DNA from: Pseudomonadota bacterium
GTDB lineage: Bacteria > Desulfobacterota > SM23-61
Direction: 5' to 3'
NCBI GenBank assembly: GCA_018819135.1
Contig: JAHJQK010000034.1
Span: forward strand, 1-55,336
DNA: 55,336 nt
Shown: positions 24,473 through 33,109 of the stretch, one piece after another
Numbering within the stretch: position 1 is the stretch's first letter
Layout of the letters: each line of letters starts with the position of its first letter
Program-made: the position numbers and the translations under genes
The notes under the pieces: model-generated
The model's database searches: none
What the model was told of the DNA's origin: nothing
Seen by the model: the letters and a program-made list of their open reading frames with translations, nothing else

Positions 24473-26448
24473 CTCAAAACAGGCGTCTCACCATTACCAA
24501 GAATGTTCTTTGGATGATCACCGGCTCCGGTTTTGTGGTCGGAATGGCCCGTTTGATTTATGGCCTGGGAGCGACCACTGCCCTTACGGACAATACCTCC
24601 TGGGGGATCTGGATCGGCTTTGACGTGATGGGTGGGGTGGCCCTGGCCGCTGGAGGTTTCGTGATCGCCGGTATGGTTTACATTTTTCATCTCAAGGCGT
24701 TTCAACCCCTTTTGCGATCGACGGTCTTGACGGCTTTCCTGGGATATCTCGCGGTCGTTATCGGACTCACCATTGACATCGGTCGGCCCTGGATGATCTG
24801 GAGCCCCGCCATTCACTGGCAAATCCACTCGGCCCTCTTCGAAGTGGCCTGGTGCGTAATGCTCTATACCACCGTGTTGGCCCTGGAATTCGCCCCGGTA
24901 GTTTTCGATAAGTTCCCCAGGGCAAACCGGCTCTTTCACCCTCTAAGACGGATCACCATCCCCTTGGTCATTCTTGGGATCATGCTTTCCAGCATGCACC
25001 AATCCACCCTGGGCACCCTCCTCGTCATTATGCCCTTCCGGGTCGATCCCCTGTGGTATACCCCCTGGCTGCCCCTTCTCTTTTTCGTATCCGCGGTCGG
25101 CCTCGGATTGGCCATGGTCATCAGCGAGTCCATGGTTTCGGGATGGCTATTTCACCGGGAACTGGAACAACCTCTTCTTTACCGGATTGCCCGGGGTCTC
25201 CAATATGTTTTGGTCCTGTACCTGATTCTCATCCTGGCCAACTTGGCCTCTTACGGGAATTTATCTCTCTTGTTTAGTGGTTCCTGGGAAAGCATCCTCT
25301 ATTGGGTAGAAATCATGCTGAGTGCCATTGCTCCCGCGGTCCTCCTCTCCTTCCCCCGGGTTTCTTCCTCGGCGGTAGGACTGGGCGCGAGCGCGGGCAT
25401 GGTCGTGTTGGGGTTCGTCCTCAACCGGATCAACCTTGCCATCGTTTCCATGATCCCCGCTACCGGGTCAAGCTATTTTCCTTCATGGATGGAAATTGCC
25501 ATCAGCTTGGGGATCGTCTCCGCCGCCGCCTTGGTCTTCTTTTTCTTCGTCGAACACTTCGGAGTCTATGAGCATCTCCCCTTCCGGGAACCCCGGGATA
25601 ATGATTTCTCCCCCCCGATCTTCGACCGTTCTACCGAAGTCTGGCTCGGCCCTCAACTGGTCCGCAAAACCGGCGTCCATCTGCTTTTTTTCCTCATCGG
25701 GGCCAGTCTTTCCTTTGCGCTGCTGCCGGAGAGCGCCTTGCAGGGGGCGGTGCCTCCAACCACGGCGGTGCACCAGCCCCGGGGGCTGCGCCCGGTGATC
25801 ATCGACGGAAACCGGGCCGACCGGGCTGTCCTTTTCAACCATGACAAGCATATCCGGGAGCAGGGGGCAAACGAGTCCTGCGTCAAATGTCACCATATGC
25901 TGAAGCCCATGGACGAAGCCACCTCCTGCGCCGAATGCCACCGAGACATGTTCCTCAAGACCTTGATTTTTGACCACGCCTTCCATGAAAAGAAACATGA
26001 GAGGAACAAAGGCTGCGAGAAATGCCACAAGAGAAACGAGCCCAAATCCCCCCAAACCGTCAAGGTCTGTACGGAGTGCCACACGGCCATGGTGGCGAAA
26101 GGCTCCCGGATCACCATCCAGACCAAGGGCCCTGACCGGTTGAAGTTCGCCGTCGGATACAAGGATGCCATGCATGGGCTATGCGTTAGCTGCCACAAGG
26201 AAAAAGCGGGGGAATACAGAGAAAAGAGACTGGCGGGCAAGCCCCGGCTCTCTGCGGAAGGTATCCCGATGACCGAGGCGGAGTGGATTTCAAAGGAACG
26301 CCTTTATTTCTGCCCCACCTGTCACCGAGAGCTTCATTACACGAAGGATCCGATCCCCACGATCATTCTCCCGCCCAGGGAATCGAAGGAGGGACCTGTC
26401 CCTCTCTTTTTGGAAAAAATGCCATCTTCGGCAGGGGGAGGGCCGTAA
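24469..26448 (+). CDS. NrfD/HybB-like membrane subunit fused to a hexahaem cytochrome c domain
   Basis: 659 residues. Residues about 15-420 are a HybB/NrfD-type integral membrane quinone module with about ten helices (starting VLWMITGSGFVVGMARLIYGLG, WGIWIGFDVMGG). Residues about 450-640 carry six CxxCH haem sites: CVKCH at about 471, then CAECH, CEKCH, CTECH, CVSCH and CPTCH at about 615. Normally the cytochrome is a separate subunit. With the HybA-like ferredoxin it would form a membrane complex passing electrons between quinone and periplasmic haems. The start overlaps the HybA-like stop by four bases. Confidence 0.88.
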   Translation: MTQNRRLTITKNVLWMITGSGFVVGMARLIYGLGATTALTDNTSWGIWIGFDVMGGVALAAGGFVIAGMVYIFHLKAFQPLLRSTVLTAFLGYLAVVIGLTIDIGRPWMIWSPAIHWQIHSALFEVAWCVMLYTTVLALEFAPVVFDKFPRANRLFHPLRRITIPLVILGIMLSSMHQSTLGTLLVIMPFRVDPLWYTPWLPLLFFVSAVGLGLAMVISESMVSGWLFHRELEQPLLYRIARGLQYVLVLYLILILANLASYGNLSLLFSGSWESILYWVEIMLSAIAPAVLLSFPRVSSSAVGLGASAGMVVLGFVLNRINLAIVSMIPATGSSYFPSWMEIAISLGIVSAAALVFFFFVEHFGVYEHLPFREPRDNDFSPPIFDRSTEVWLGPQLVRKTGVHLLFFLIGASLSFALLPESALQGAVPPTTAVHQPRGLRPVIIDGNRADRAVLFNHDKHIREQGANESCVKCHHMLKPMDEATSCAECHRDMFLKTLIFDHAFHEKKHERNKGCEKCHKRNEPKSPQTVKVCTECHTAMVAKGSRITIQTKGPDRLKFAVGYKDAMHGLCVSCHKEKAGEYREKRLAGKPRLSAEGIPMTEAEWISKERLYFCPTCHRELHYTKDPIPTIILPPRESKEGPVPLFLEKMPSSAGGGP

Positions 26449-26514
26449 CTGGTCGGCCATCGCCGCCAGGGAGAAAGGGACCCTGAAGCGGAAGATTTTA
26501 GCGGGGGTGGAGTC

Positions 26515-27054
26515 ATGGAAAAAGCAAAAGGAAAAATCGTTTTGGTCGTAGATGACGAACCGGACGTCGTATTTTTTCTCAAGGCCGTCCTCGAGGATCA
26601 TGGCTTCCAGGTGATGATGGCCTTTGACGGCCACGAAGCTACCGAAAAAATAAAGCAGCAAAAGCCAGATCTAATATCACTTGATCTCATCATGCCGGGT
26701 AAAAGCGGAATCCGCTTTTTCCATGAACTTCGCAAGAACAAAGATTGGAAAACAATCCCTGTATTATTTGTGTCGGGCCATGTCGAGGACACCCTTGACG
26801 GATCAAATCTCAAGGAAACATTAAAAGAAAGAACTCTATCCGGGCCTGCCACCTACTTGGAAAAACCGGTAAACGCGTATACTTACATTAGAACGGTAAA
26901 AGCCATCATGGGGCTTGAGGCAACCGCTGATGAGCAAAGGGAGGAAAGACCGCCATCCCTTCGGCAGCAGGCTGAATCGTTGCTGCCAAATGCCACAGAC
27001 GAAACTCTCAAGAAAATTCTTCGGATACTCCAAAATAGGAAAAAAGAAGACTGA
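26515..27054 (+). CDS. Single-domain response regulator with C-terminal extension
   Basis: 179 residues. The receiver domain has the acidic pair VVDDEPD, phospho-acceptor Asp in ISLDLIMPGKSG, FVSGH, and the Lys of YLEKPV. No DNA-binding domain follows; the last 50 residues are charged and helical. It precedes a second receiver protein and a PAS histidine kinase on the same strand, so a phosphorelay is likely. Confidence 0.87.
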   Translation: MEKAKGKIVLVVDDEPDVVFFLKAVLEDHGFQVMMAFDGHEATEKIKQQKPDLISLDLIMPGKSGIRFFHELRKNKDWKTIPVLFVSGHVEDTLDGSNLKETLKERTLSGPATYLEKPVNAYTYIRTVKAIMGLEATADEQREERPPSLRQQAESLLPNATDETLKKILRILQNRKKED

Positions 27055-27197
27055 CCCAACCCCATGGAATCTTCAGGAGGAAACTGGTAGCGAATGAATA
27101 AATTGCCCCGTGAATGGGTATGGGATCTTTTCCTGCAACTTTGTAAGCGAAAACGATTTAGACTTCTGAACAAATTTAATGAAAGAGAGGAGAGAAT

Positions 27198-27629
27198 ATG
27201 ACCAGAAAAAAAGTCCTTGTGATTGACGATGAGCCAGATGTGGTGACTTTTCTCACCACCTTTCTCGAAGACCACGGCTATGAGACCTGCTCGGCCAAAG
27301 ATGGGGAAGAGGGCTGGGAGAAAATCCAAAAAGAGCGCCCCGATCTGATCTGCCTGGATATTCTGATGCCTCAAAAGACAGGAGTCAAACTCTATGGAGA
27401 GATCCGGAAAGATCCTGCCGTGAAAAATACCCCTGTGGTCATGATCACGGCCTTTGGCCCTCCCGAGCACCCGGCGATCGAATTCAAAAAATTCATTCAC
27501 CATCGCTCCTCCGTCCCCCCGCCGGACGGGTATCTTGAAAAACCTATTGATCGGAGCGCTCTGCTTAAAACCATCGCCGATATTCTCGAAGGTCGGAAAG
27601 CCCAGAAAACTCCGTTAGGGAATGGATAG
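27198..27629 (+). CDS. Single-domain response regulator
   Basis: 143 residues, little more than a CheY-like receiver: VIDDEPDVV, ICLDILMPQKTG (phospho-acceptor), MITAFG and YLEKPIDR. It has a clear paralogous relation to the preceding gene (both with the YLEKP end). No output domain. It lies 31 bases upstream of the kinase gene. Confidence 0.88.
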   Translation: MTRKKVLVIDDEPDVVTFLTTFLEDHGYETCSAKDGEEGWEKIQKERPDLICLDILMPQKTGVKLYGEIRKDPAVKNTPVVMITAFGPPEHPAIEFKKFIHHRSSVPPPDGYLEKPIDRSALLKTIADILEGRKAQKTPLGNG

Positions 27630-27660
27630 AAATTCCTTTTCCCTCTTATGAGGCCATTTT

Positions 27661-29187
27661 ATGAAACCGTTGTTTCAGGATAGAAAAGGCCATTTAAATG
27701 GACGGGGGGAAGAATTCCAGGTTCTCTTTGAGCACGTCCCGGCCATTATCGCCGTGGTAGACCAGGACTACCGGATCGTGAAGGTTAACCGCTGCTTCCA
27801 GAACGCCTTTGGTGATCAAGTGGGCCAGCTCTGCTATCAAGCCTATAAGGGCTTGCGGGAAAAATGCCGGAAATGCCCCGTGGAAAATACTTTTCTTAAA
27901 GGAACGGTTCAGGTCAGCGAAGAGATTGGGCGCTCCAAAGATGGACAAGAGATTTACTACCTGGTCTATTCCGCTCCCATCCATACCCGGCAGGGGAAAA
28001 TTCAGTATGCCTTGGAGATGTCCGTCGACCTTACGGATAGAAAGAGCCTGGAAAAAAAACTTCTGGCGAACCAGGATTTTCTCAATAACCTTATCGAAAA
28101 CTCCTTCTGCGGAATTGTGGCCTTGGATTCCCGGGGCAAAGTGATCGTATTTAATCGTTCGGCAGAACAAATATTCGGGTATAAAGCCGCCGAGGTTATC
28201 GGAAGCAAGAATGTCGAGCGATTTTTCCCCAGGAAAATTTCCCAAAATGTCCTGTCCATTTTAGAGAATAAAATGGGCCAAGAGATTTTACCGACGTCTC
28301 CGCAGGAAACTCGGATTCGCTCCAAATCCGGAGAACGGATTTCGGTTCGCTTCGCTGCTGTAACCCTATCGCGCAGGGGATCGCCCATGGGAGTCGTTGG
28401 CTTTTTCGAAGATTTGAGGCCTCTCAAAGTCATGGAGCGGGAAAAGCTCCAGGCGGAGAAACTGGCGGCGGTCGGCCAGACCATTGCCGGATTTGCTCAC
28501 GGGATAAAGAACATCGTTACCGGCCTGGAGGGAGGAACTTATATTGTCCAGTCAGCCCTGAAGAAACAAGACGATTCCCTGATCCAAAAAGGCTGGGTAA
28601 TGGTCGAAAGGAATATCGAAAAGATCTCCAGCCTGGTCAAAGACCTATTGAGTTATTCCAAGGATAGGATTCCAGAACTCCAATGGATCCATCCGAACGA
28701 ATTGTTAGAAGAAGTGGGCACCCTTTACCGCGATAAAGCCAGCCAAAGCAAGATTCAACTTCTCCTTGACCTGAACCCCTGCATGGGTTTAGCTTATCTG
28801 GATCCCAGAGGAATTCATGCCTGCCTGACCAATTTGTTATCCAATGCTATCGATGCCTGTTGTGAAGATCTGGGGAAAGAACATCACCGGATAGTTTTGA
28901 GGACCCGGAGACGCGGGGATGATTCGATTATCTTCGAGGTGGAAGACAATGGAATTGGGATGACCGAAGAGGTCAAAAAAAGGCTCTTTACCAGTTTTTT
29001 CTCCACCAAAGGGACGAGAGGAACCGGGCTGGGTCTGCTGGTGACTCACAAGATCGTCCATGAACTCGGGGGCCGCATTTCCGTGGAGACAAACCCGGGC
29101 CAAGGGTCTCGTTTCTGTATCACCCTCCCCCAGGAAGAGTACCCAACCCCTCCAGATGATGAAGCCACCTCCCCTCAATCTTATTAG
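27661..29187 (+). CDS. PAS-domain sensor histidine kinase
   Basis: 508 residues. Two PAS domains (about 18-130 and 135-255) are followed by the dimerisation helix with H280 in FAHGIKNIV, then N, G1 and G2 boxes NLLSNAIDACC, DNGIGM and GTRGTGLGLLV. No membrane segments are evident, so it is probably cytoplasmic. The first PAS contains a CRKCP cysteine pair, possibly a ligand site. The two receiver proteins upstream are the likely partners. Confidence 0.92.
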   Translation: MKPLFQDRKGHLNGRGEEFQVLFEHVPAIIAVVDQDYRIVKVNRCFQNAFGDQVGQLCYQAYKGLREKCRKCPVENTFLKGTVQVSEEIGRSKDGQEIYYLVYSAPIHTRQGKIQYALEMSVDLTDRKSLEKKLLANQDFLNNLIENSFCGIVALDSRGKVIVFNRSAEQIFGYKAAEVIGSKNVERFFPRKISQNVLSILENKMGQEILPTSPQETRIRSKSGERISVRFAAVTLSRRGSPMGVVGFFEDLRPLKVMEREKLQAEKLAAVGQTIAGFAHGIKNIVTGLEGGTYIVQSALKKQDDSLIQKGWVMVERNIEKISSLVKDLLSYSKDRIPELQWIHPNELLEEVGTLYRDKASQSKIQLLLDLNPCMGLAYLDPRGIHACLTNLLSNAIDACCEDLGKEHHRIVLRTRRRGDDSIIFEVEDNGIGMTEEVKKRLFTSFFSTKGTRGTGLGLLVTHKIVHELGGRISVETNPGQGSRFCITLPQEEYPTPPDDEATSPQSY

Positions 29188-29642
29188 CTCGGGGCATGAA
29201 GGATAAAAGGGCAGAAGTTTGCCCCTGATTCTTCAGATTCTCGGCTTCTGCCTGCCCCTGACCTACTCCGTGGATGCTCGAAGGCATTCTCTCCTTGCTT
29301 CTGGGGGCCTGACGCACTCCCTGGGTGGACCTGTTGATTCTGGCTGGATTTTGTTTTATCTTTTCGGCGCTGGCTAAAAAAAGGGGTTAACAAAAAGATT
29401 TAAAAAGATTTTTGACTAAAACTCTCCAATATCAAAAACCCCCGATGATTTTTTGATTGACCAAAGTGATGAAAAAACCATACCATTTAAGAAAATGACT
29501 TCTAAAGTTTTCGGCTCTTAGAAAAGAGAAGTTCGCCGAGAGGGTAGCGTCAAGATCTCCTTTCTGATAAGGAAATTACTCTAAAAAAATAAAACCGGCG
29601 GCGGAGATAGGTGGACCACCTTTACAAAGAGAGGGCCAAAGC
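29188..29642. other. Non-coding stretch between the kinase and cytochrome genes
   Basis: 455 bases without a credible gene. The first half is a pyrimidine-rich region with short imperfect repeats of CTTCTGCC/CTTCTGGG type. The second half is AT-rich, with A and T runs, and may hold the promoter of the cytochrome gene. I see no tRNA, CRISPR or strong terminator. Confidence 0.4.
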
Positions 29643-30202
29643 ATGAAAAAGAGCGCTTGGCTAATGATGTTTTTTTCTTGGTGTTTTTTTCGGTGGTCAA
29701 AGTTGAGAATCCACAGGCTGCGCCGCGGGTCAGTGAAAACACGGAGGCCTGTCTCGGCTGCCATGCCACAGTCACTCCGGGAATCGTATATGACTGGCGA
29801 AGAAGTGATCACTCCTCGGTCATCCCGGAAGAAGCCCAGAAAAAGGGGCCAAAAGCCAAAAAGGTTTCTTCAGAAAAGCTCCCTGATAAATTAAAGGAAA
29901 CGGTCGTCGGGTGCGCTGAGTGCCACACCTTGAATCCGGCAAAGCATACTTACTTCCTTCTCTTGAGTGCCCTGAGCGTCCTGGTTTGGGCAGCAGCGAT
30001 GGGGACCGGGGGCTACCTCTTTGGCAATTTTCTCAGAGTCATTGTGATAGATATAAAACATTATTGGATCAAAGTCTTCTGGGTACTCGCGATTATAGGA
30101 GGATTGATCTGGGGGATCTACCGGTACCGTTCTAAAAGAAACAGGAAAGAAAATGCCAAAAAAGAAATCGAAGGCGGCAGTTATGGAAAGGGGAGTCGAT
30201 AA
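29643..30202 (+). pseudogene. Membrane-anchored cytochrome c, apparent -1 frameshift in a T7 run
   Basis: From ATG 29643 the frame gives MKKSAWLMMFF, then goes off after the T run at 29670-29676. One extra T, or a -1 slip on TTTTTTT, joins it to the frame reading FLVFFSVVKVENPQAAPRVS, giving a complete signal peptide. That frame continues to 30202 with two haem sites, CLGCH and CAECH, a KHTYFLLLSALSVLVWAAAMG membrane helix, a second helix and a basic tail. The domain order resembles NrfH/NapC-like anchors or cytochrome subunits. The gene faces the DsrK-like gene tail to tail. The frameshift may be a homopolymer error. Confidence 0.7.
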
Positions 30203-30208
30203 TCATTT

Positions 30209-31816
30209 TCAAAAAGCTTCCTGGTCGAATCTGATCATCGGCTTTTTCATGTCGGCCATGGCATTGACGATCAGCTCGACCAAGCCGCCATAGTAGATGT
30301 GGCTGCGTTCCTTGGCGTGGTAAAAAGCTAATATATCCCGGATAGAGCCCTTGCAGTTGGAGCAGGGCGCGCAAACGTATTTGGGGACGTCCTGAGGCTC
30401 GCTCTTGAAAGCATCCAGGATCTGTAAAAACTTTTTTCGGCTGCTCACCAGGGTGCGCCATTCCGCGAAATTGAAACCCGACATGATGGCAAATCCGGAC
30501 CCTCCTCCGCAGCAATAGTTATCCACCCCATGGGGAGTCATTTCCCGGAATTTCGGGGCAATTTTCCGGAGAATGCGTCGCTGGGGCTCCACAATGCCCA
30601 TGGCCCTAACCACATTGCACGGATCGTGAAGGGTGACCGGAAAATTGTTGCGGGAAGGATCGAACTTGAGGTTCCCGCTGCTTACAATTTCATCCAAAAT
30701 CACAAATCCTGATTCGCGGGGAATGTTCAAATCCCCGGTCAGCACTCGATCGGCGATAACGGCGAGGGCTTTATGGGCATGCCCGCATTCGCCGATGATC
30801 ATCTTTTTGACCTTCAGTTTTTTGGCGATCTCGGCGTGCTTTATTGCTACTCTGGCCATCTGTACATCATCATACCAGAGCCCATAATTCACCACATCGT
30901 ACCCCAGCTCCTCGGAGGAAAAGGTCCAGGAGATACCGGCTGCCTGAAAGATGATGGCGAAGGCGCCCACATTTTCCGGCCAAGCCAGCACCTCGCCGGC
31001 ATTGTGCAGGAGCAGGATATCGGCTCCCTCTTTATCCCAGGGAATCTCCAGCTTATAGCCGGTGATTTCCTCCATCTCTTCCTGGATGAAATCCATGCTG
31101 TCTTTGACCGCGATCGGATTCATCCCTGTAGTAGAACCCACCTTTAGATGCTGGAGTGTACCTTTTTCGTGGATCTCTTTGGGAGCAATGCCCATTTCCT
31201 GGGAAAAAAGTTTCCGGATCTCGTGAGCGATCAGGGCGTTATCGACACCGATCGGGCATACGCTGGCACAGCGGCGGCAAAGCGTGCAACGGTAAGCGAG
31301 TTCGGCAAGGCGGGCAACAGCGGTCCAGTTCAAATCAATATCCCCGGTAAGCTTGGAGGTAAATTTTCCACCGGGTTTGATGTATTTTTTATAAATCCGG
31401 CGTAAAACTTCCGAGCGGAAGGTGGGTCGGTAAATCTCCTGGCGCCCGCTCATCTCAAAGACCGGGCAGGCATCGGAACAGGTCTGGCATTTGGCGCAGT
31501 GCTCCATGGAGAGCAAAAGGGGCTGGAGAAAACCCCAGTTATTTTTTTTCTCGAAAAGTTTCTGCAGGCCGGACAGGAAAGCCCGAAGATATTTTTTCTC
31601 TTCTTCTTTATTTTGGGGTTGGGGAATGCCGATGGCGATCGTATCATCGAGGGAAGCCTCGATGTTGGCTATCTTCTCATCCTTCAGTTCGGAGAGGGTC
31701 AAGTTGTTAAAGTCCTCATAAGGTGGCGGCAGAGGAGGCAATTCATTGGCCTGAATGTGGCCCAAACGCTGGGAAGGTTTGGAAATAGCGGATGGTTTCA
31801 TTAAGGTTTCTTTCAT
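30209..31816 (-). CDS. DsrK/HdrD-like Fe-S oxidoreductase
   Basis: 535 residues. Two [4Fe-4S] motifs at about 110-215 (CAKCQTCSDACP and CTLCRRCASVCP) are followed by a CCG (DUF224) domain: HDPCNVVR, NYCCGGGSGF and CAPCSNCKG, ligands of a noncubane cluster. A first CCG repeat is degenerate. This is the catalytic partner in DsrMK, HdrED and TmcB-type complexes, reducing disulfides or passing electrons from quinol. The start overlaps the stop of the NarI/DsrM-like gene by four bases. Confidence 0.88.
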   Translation of the reverse strand: MKETLMKPSAISKPSQRLGHIQANELPPLPPPYEDFNNLTLSELKDEKIANIEASLDDTIAIGIPQPQNKEEEKKYLRAFLSGLQKLFEKKNNWGFLQPLLLSMEHCAKCQTCSDACPVFEMSGRQEIYRPTFRSEVLRRIYKKYIKPGGKFTSKLTGDIDLNWTAVARLAELAYRCTLCRRCASVCPIGVDNALIAHEIRKLFSQEMGIAPKEIHEKGTLQHLKVGSTTGMNPIAVKDSMDFIQEEMEEITGYKLEIPWDKEGADILLLHNAGEVLAWPENVGAFAIIFQAAGISWTFSSEELGYDVVNYGLWYDDVQMARVAIKHAEIAKKLKVKKMIIGECGHAHKALAVIADRVLTGDLNIPRESGFVILDEIVSSGNLKFDPSRNNFPVTLHDPCNVVRAMGIVEPQRRILRKIAPKFREMTPHGVDNYCCGGGSGFAIMSGFNFAEWRTLVSSRKKFLQILDAFKSEPQDVPKYVCAPCSNCKGSIRDILAFYHAKERSHIYYGGLVELIVNAMADMKKPMIRFDQEAF

Positions 31817-32757
31817 TTACTCCCCTTTGGCCCTGAGGTGGCGATATCCACCCAAGTCTTTTCCCCGTCTGCTCCGATATGGCCTGCAGCCCATGTCGGC
31901 TTGAAGCCCAGGTTCTTCAAAATCGATGCCTCGATTCGGCTCCCTTTTAAGTTCGGCTTATCTTCCCACCTCACGAAATGATACATGAAGTACTTCATGA
32001 ACATATGAGACATATGGGTCATAGGGATATAAGCCATAACCAAGGAGGCTATCATAATCGTCCCTTTCCCCAGAAAACTACGAGAAGAAGTGTACCCCTC
32101 CGGCTGGCCGCCAAAAGTTAAAAGAGAATAAATGTAGGCTCGTGCCCCGTCAAAAGCATGGTCATGAAAAAGCCAGGCCAATAGGCCTGCTACAAAAAAC
32201 AAAAAAAGGAAGGCGAGGTTGAAGTAGTCAGCAAAAGACGAATAGCTCTTTAATGCGGGATCGAACACCCTGCGGTAAATTAATCCTATACCGCCCACTG
32301 TTCCCATGGTCAATCCGACAAATCCAGCCAGGATCGTCAGATAATAAATCAAGGCCCTTAGAGTGCTGCCCCCTGCGGTAATTGGCGCCCCAAAAATCAT
32401 AGCCACCGCGCCTACAAAAAGGAGGGCCAACGTGGCAAGCAACATATACAGGCCAAAATGAAAAGGAAAAGATACTTTCCAGAGCTGGCGATTCTCTTCC
32501 CAGATCCCGCGCAGGAATAAAATCTCCGGGATCATGAACTTAAGCTCATTGTAAAGAGAATTTTTCTTTTCCTTCTCCCACCAGTTTAATTCCTCCATGT
32601 AGGAACCGCCATAATCAGCTTTCTTTCCGACTTCGTGCTTAACGGGGTAGAGTTCCCACCTGAGATGAAGAGGAAGCTGCCACTGCCTGTAAACTCGCAG
32701 TCCCGCCGCGAGGAAAAAAACCACTCAACACACATATGTCAATAGATAAAGGTTCAT
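31813..32757 (-). CDS. DsrM/NarI-like membrane cytochrome b subunit with in-frame UGA at codon 11
   Basis: The frame starts at ATG 32757 (minus), with GGAGG eight bases upstream, reads MNLYLLTYVC, meets TGA at 32727-32725, and continues VVFFLAAGLRVYRQW. Together these form a complete first membrane helix. It goes on for 303 residues: RWELYPVKHEVGKK, five or so helices, and a conserved C-terminal cytoplasmic tail. It is the NarI/DsrM family (haem b quinol oxidation). A start at the GTG after the TGA would lack a ribosome site and cut the first helix. A SECIS-like hairpin follows the TGA. The gene is coupled to the DsrK-like gene. Confidence 0.82.
32694..32712 (-). promoter_or_regulatory. SECIS-like hairpin in the DsrM-like gene
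   Basis: A 7-bp stem CTCGCGG/CTGCGAG (one G-U pair) closes the loop CGGGA. The loop begins 20 bases after the UGA, against 21 in selD, with G residues in the same loop place. Confidence 0.6.
32725..32727 (-). other. Probable recoded UGA codon in the DsrM-like gene
   Basis: TGA in frame at codon 11, directly after a Cys codon, within the first membrane helix. A Shine-Dalgarno site and ATG precede it and conserved sequence follows it. Confidence 0.7.
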
Positions 32758-32761
32758 AAAA

Positions 32762-33028
32762 CTAACCTCCGCTAATCGGGGGAAGAATCTTAATCATATC
32801 CCCGTCATAAATCACGTCTTGTAACTTAAGAATCTCATCCCCCCGAACCAGGACTACAAAATAATTCAAAATTTCGTCTTTTTCCTTACGCAGGTAAGGC
32901 TTGAATGAAGGGACCTTCTCGGCGATTATCCCCAGAAGTTCTTTGACCGGCATGGGCCTTTTTAAATCAAGATCAATCTCTTCTTTACCGGAAAGCTCAT
33001 CGAAGGGCTTAAAAAAACGAACCTTCAT
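32762..33028 (-). CDS. MoaD/ThiS-family ubiquitin-like sulfur carrier
   Basis: 88 residues beginning VRFFKPFDELSG and ending PPISGG, the C-terminal Gly-Gly that is adenylated and thiocarboxylated in sulfur carriers. The body reads LVRGDEILKLQDVIYDGDMIKIL. Its last codons contain the GGAGG site of the DsrM-like gene. The activating E1-like enzyme is not in this window. It may supply sulfur for a pterin cofactor or to the DsrMK-like complex. Confidence 0.8.
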   Translation of the reverse strand: MKVRFFKPFDELSGKEEIDLDLKRPMPVKELLGIIAEKVPSFKPYLRKEKDEILNYFVVLVRGDEILKLQDVIYDGDMIKILPPISGG

Positions 33029-33109
33029 CGCTACCTCTCTTTGCGGGAATGATTTATTTTTTCCCGGAAATCGGAGGAAGTCAAGGGATTTAACCCCGCA
33101 ACCCGCAAC

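Noticed and set aside
32722..32724. GTG directly after the TGA as the start of the DsrM-like gene
   Set aside because: No ribosome-binding site precedes it and it would remove half of the first membrane helix, whereas ATG 32757 has GGAGG and completes the helix.
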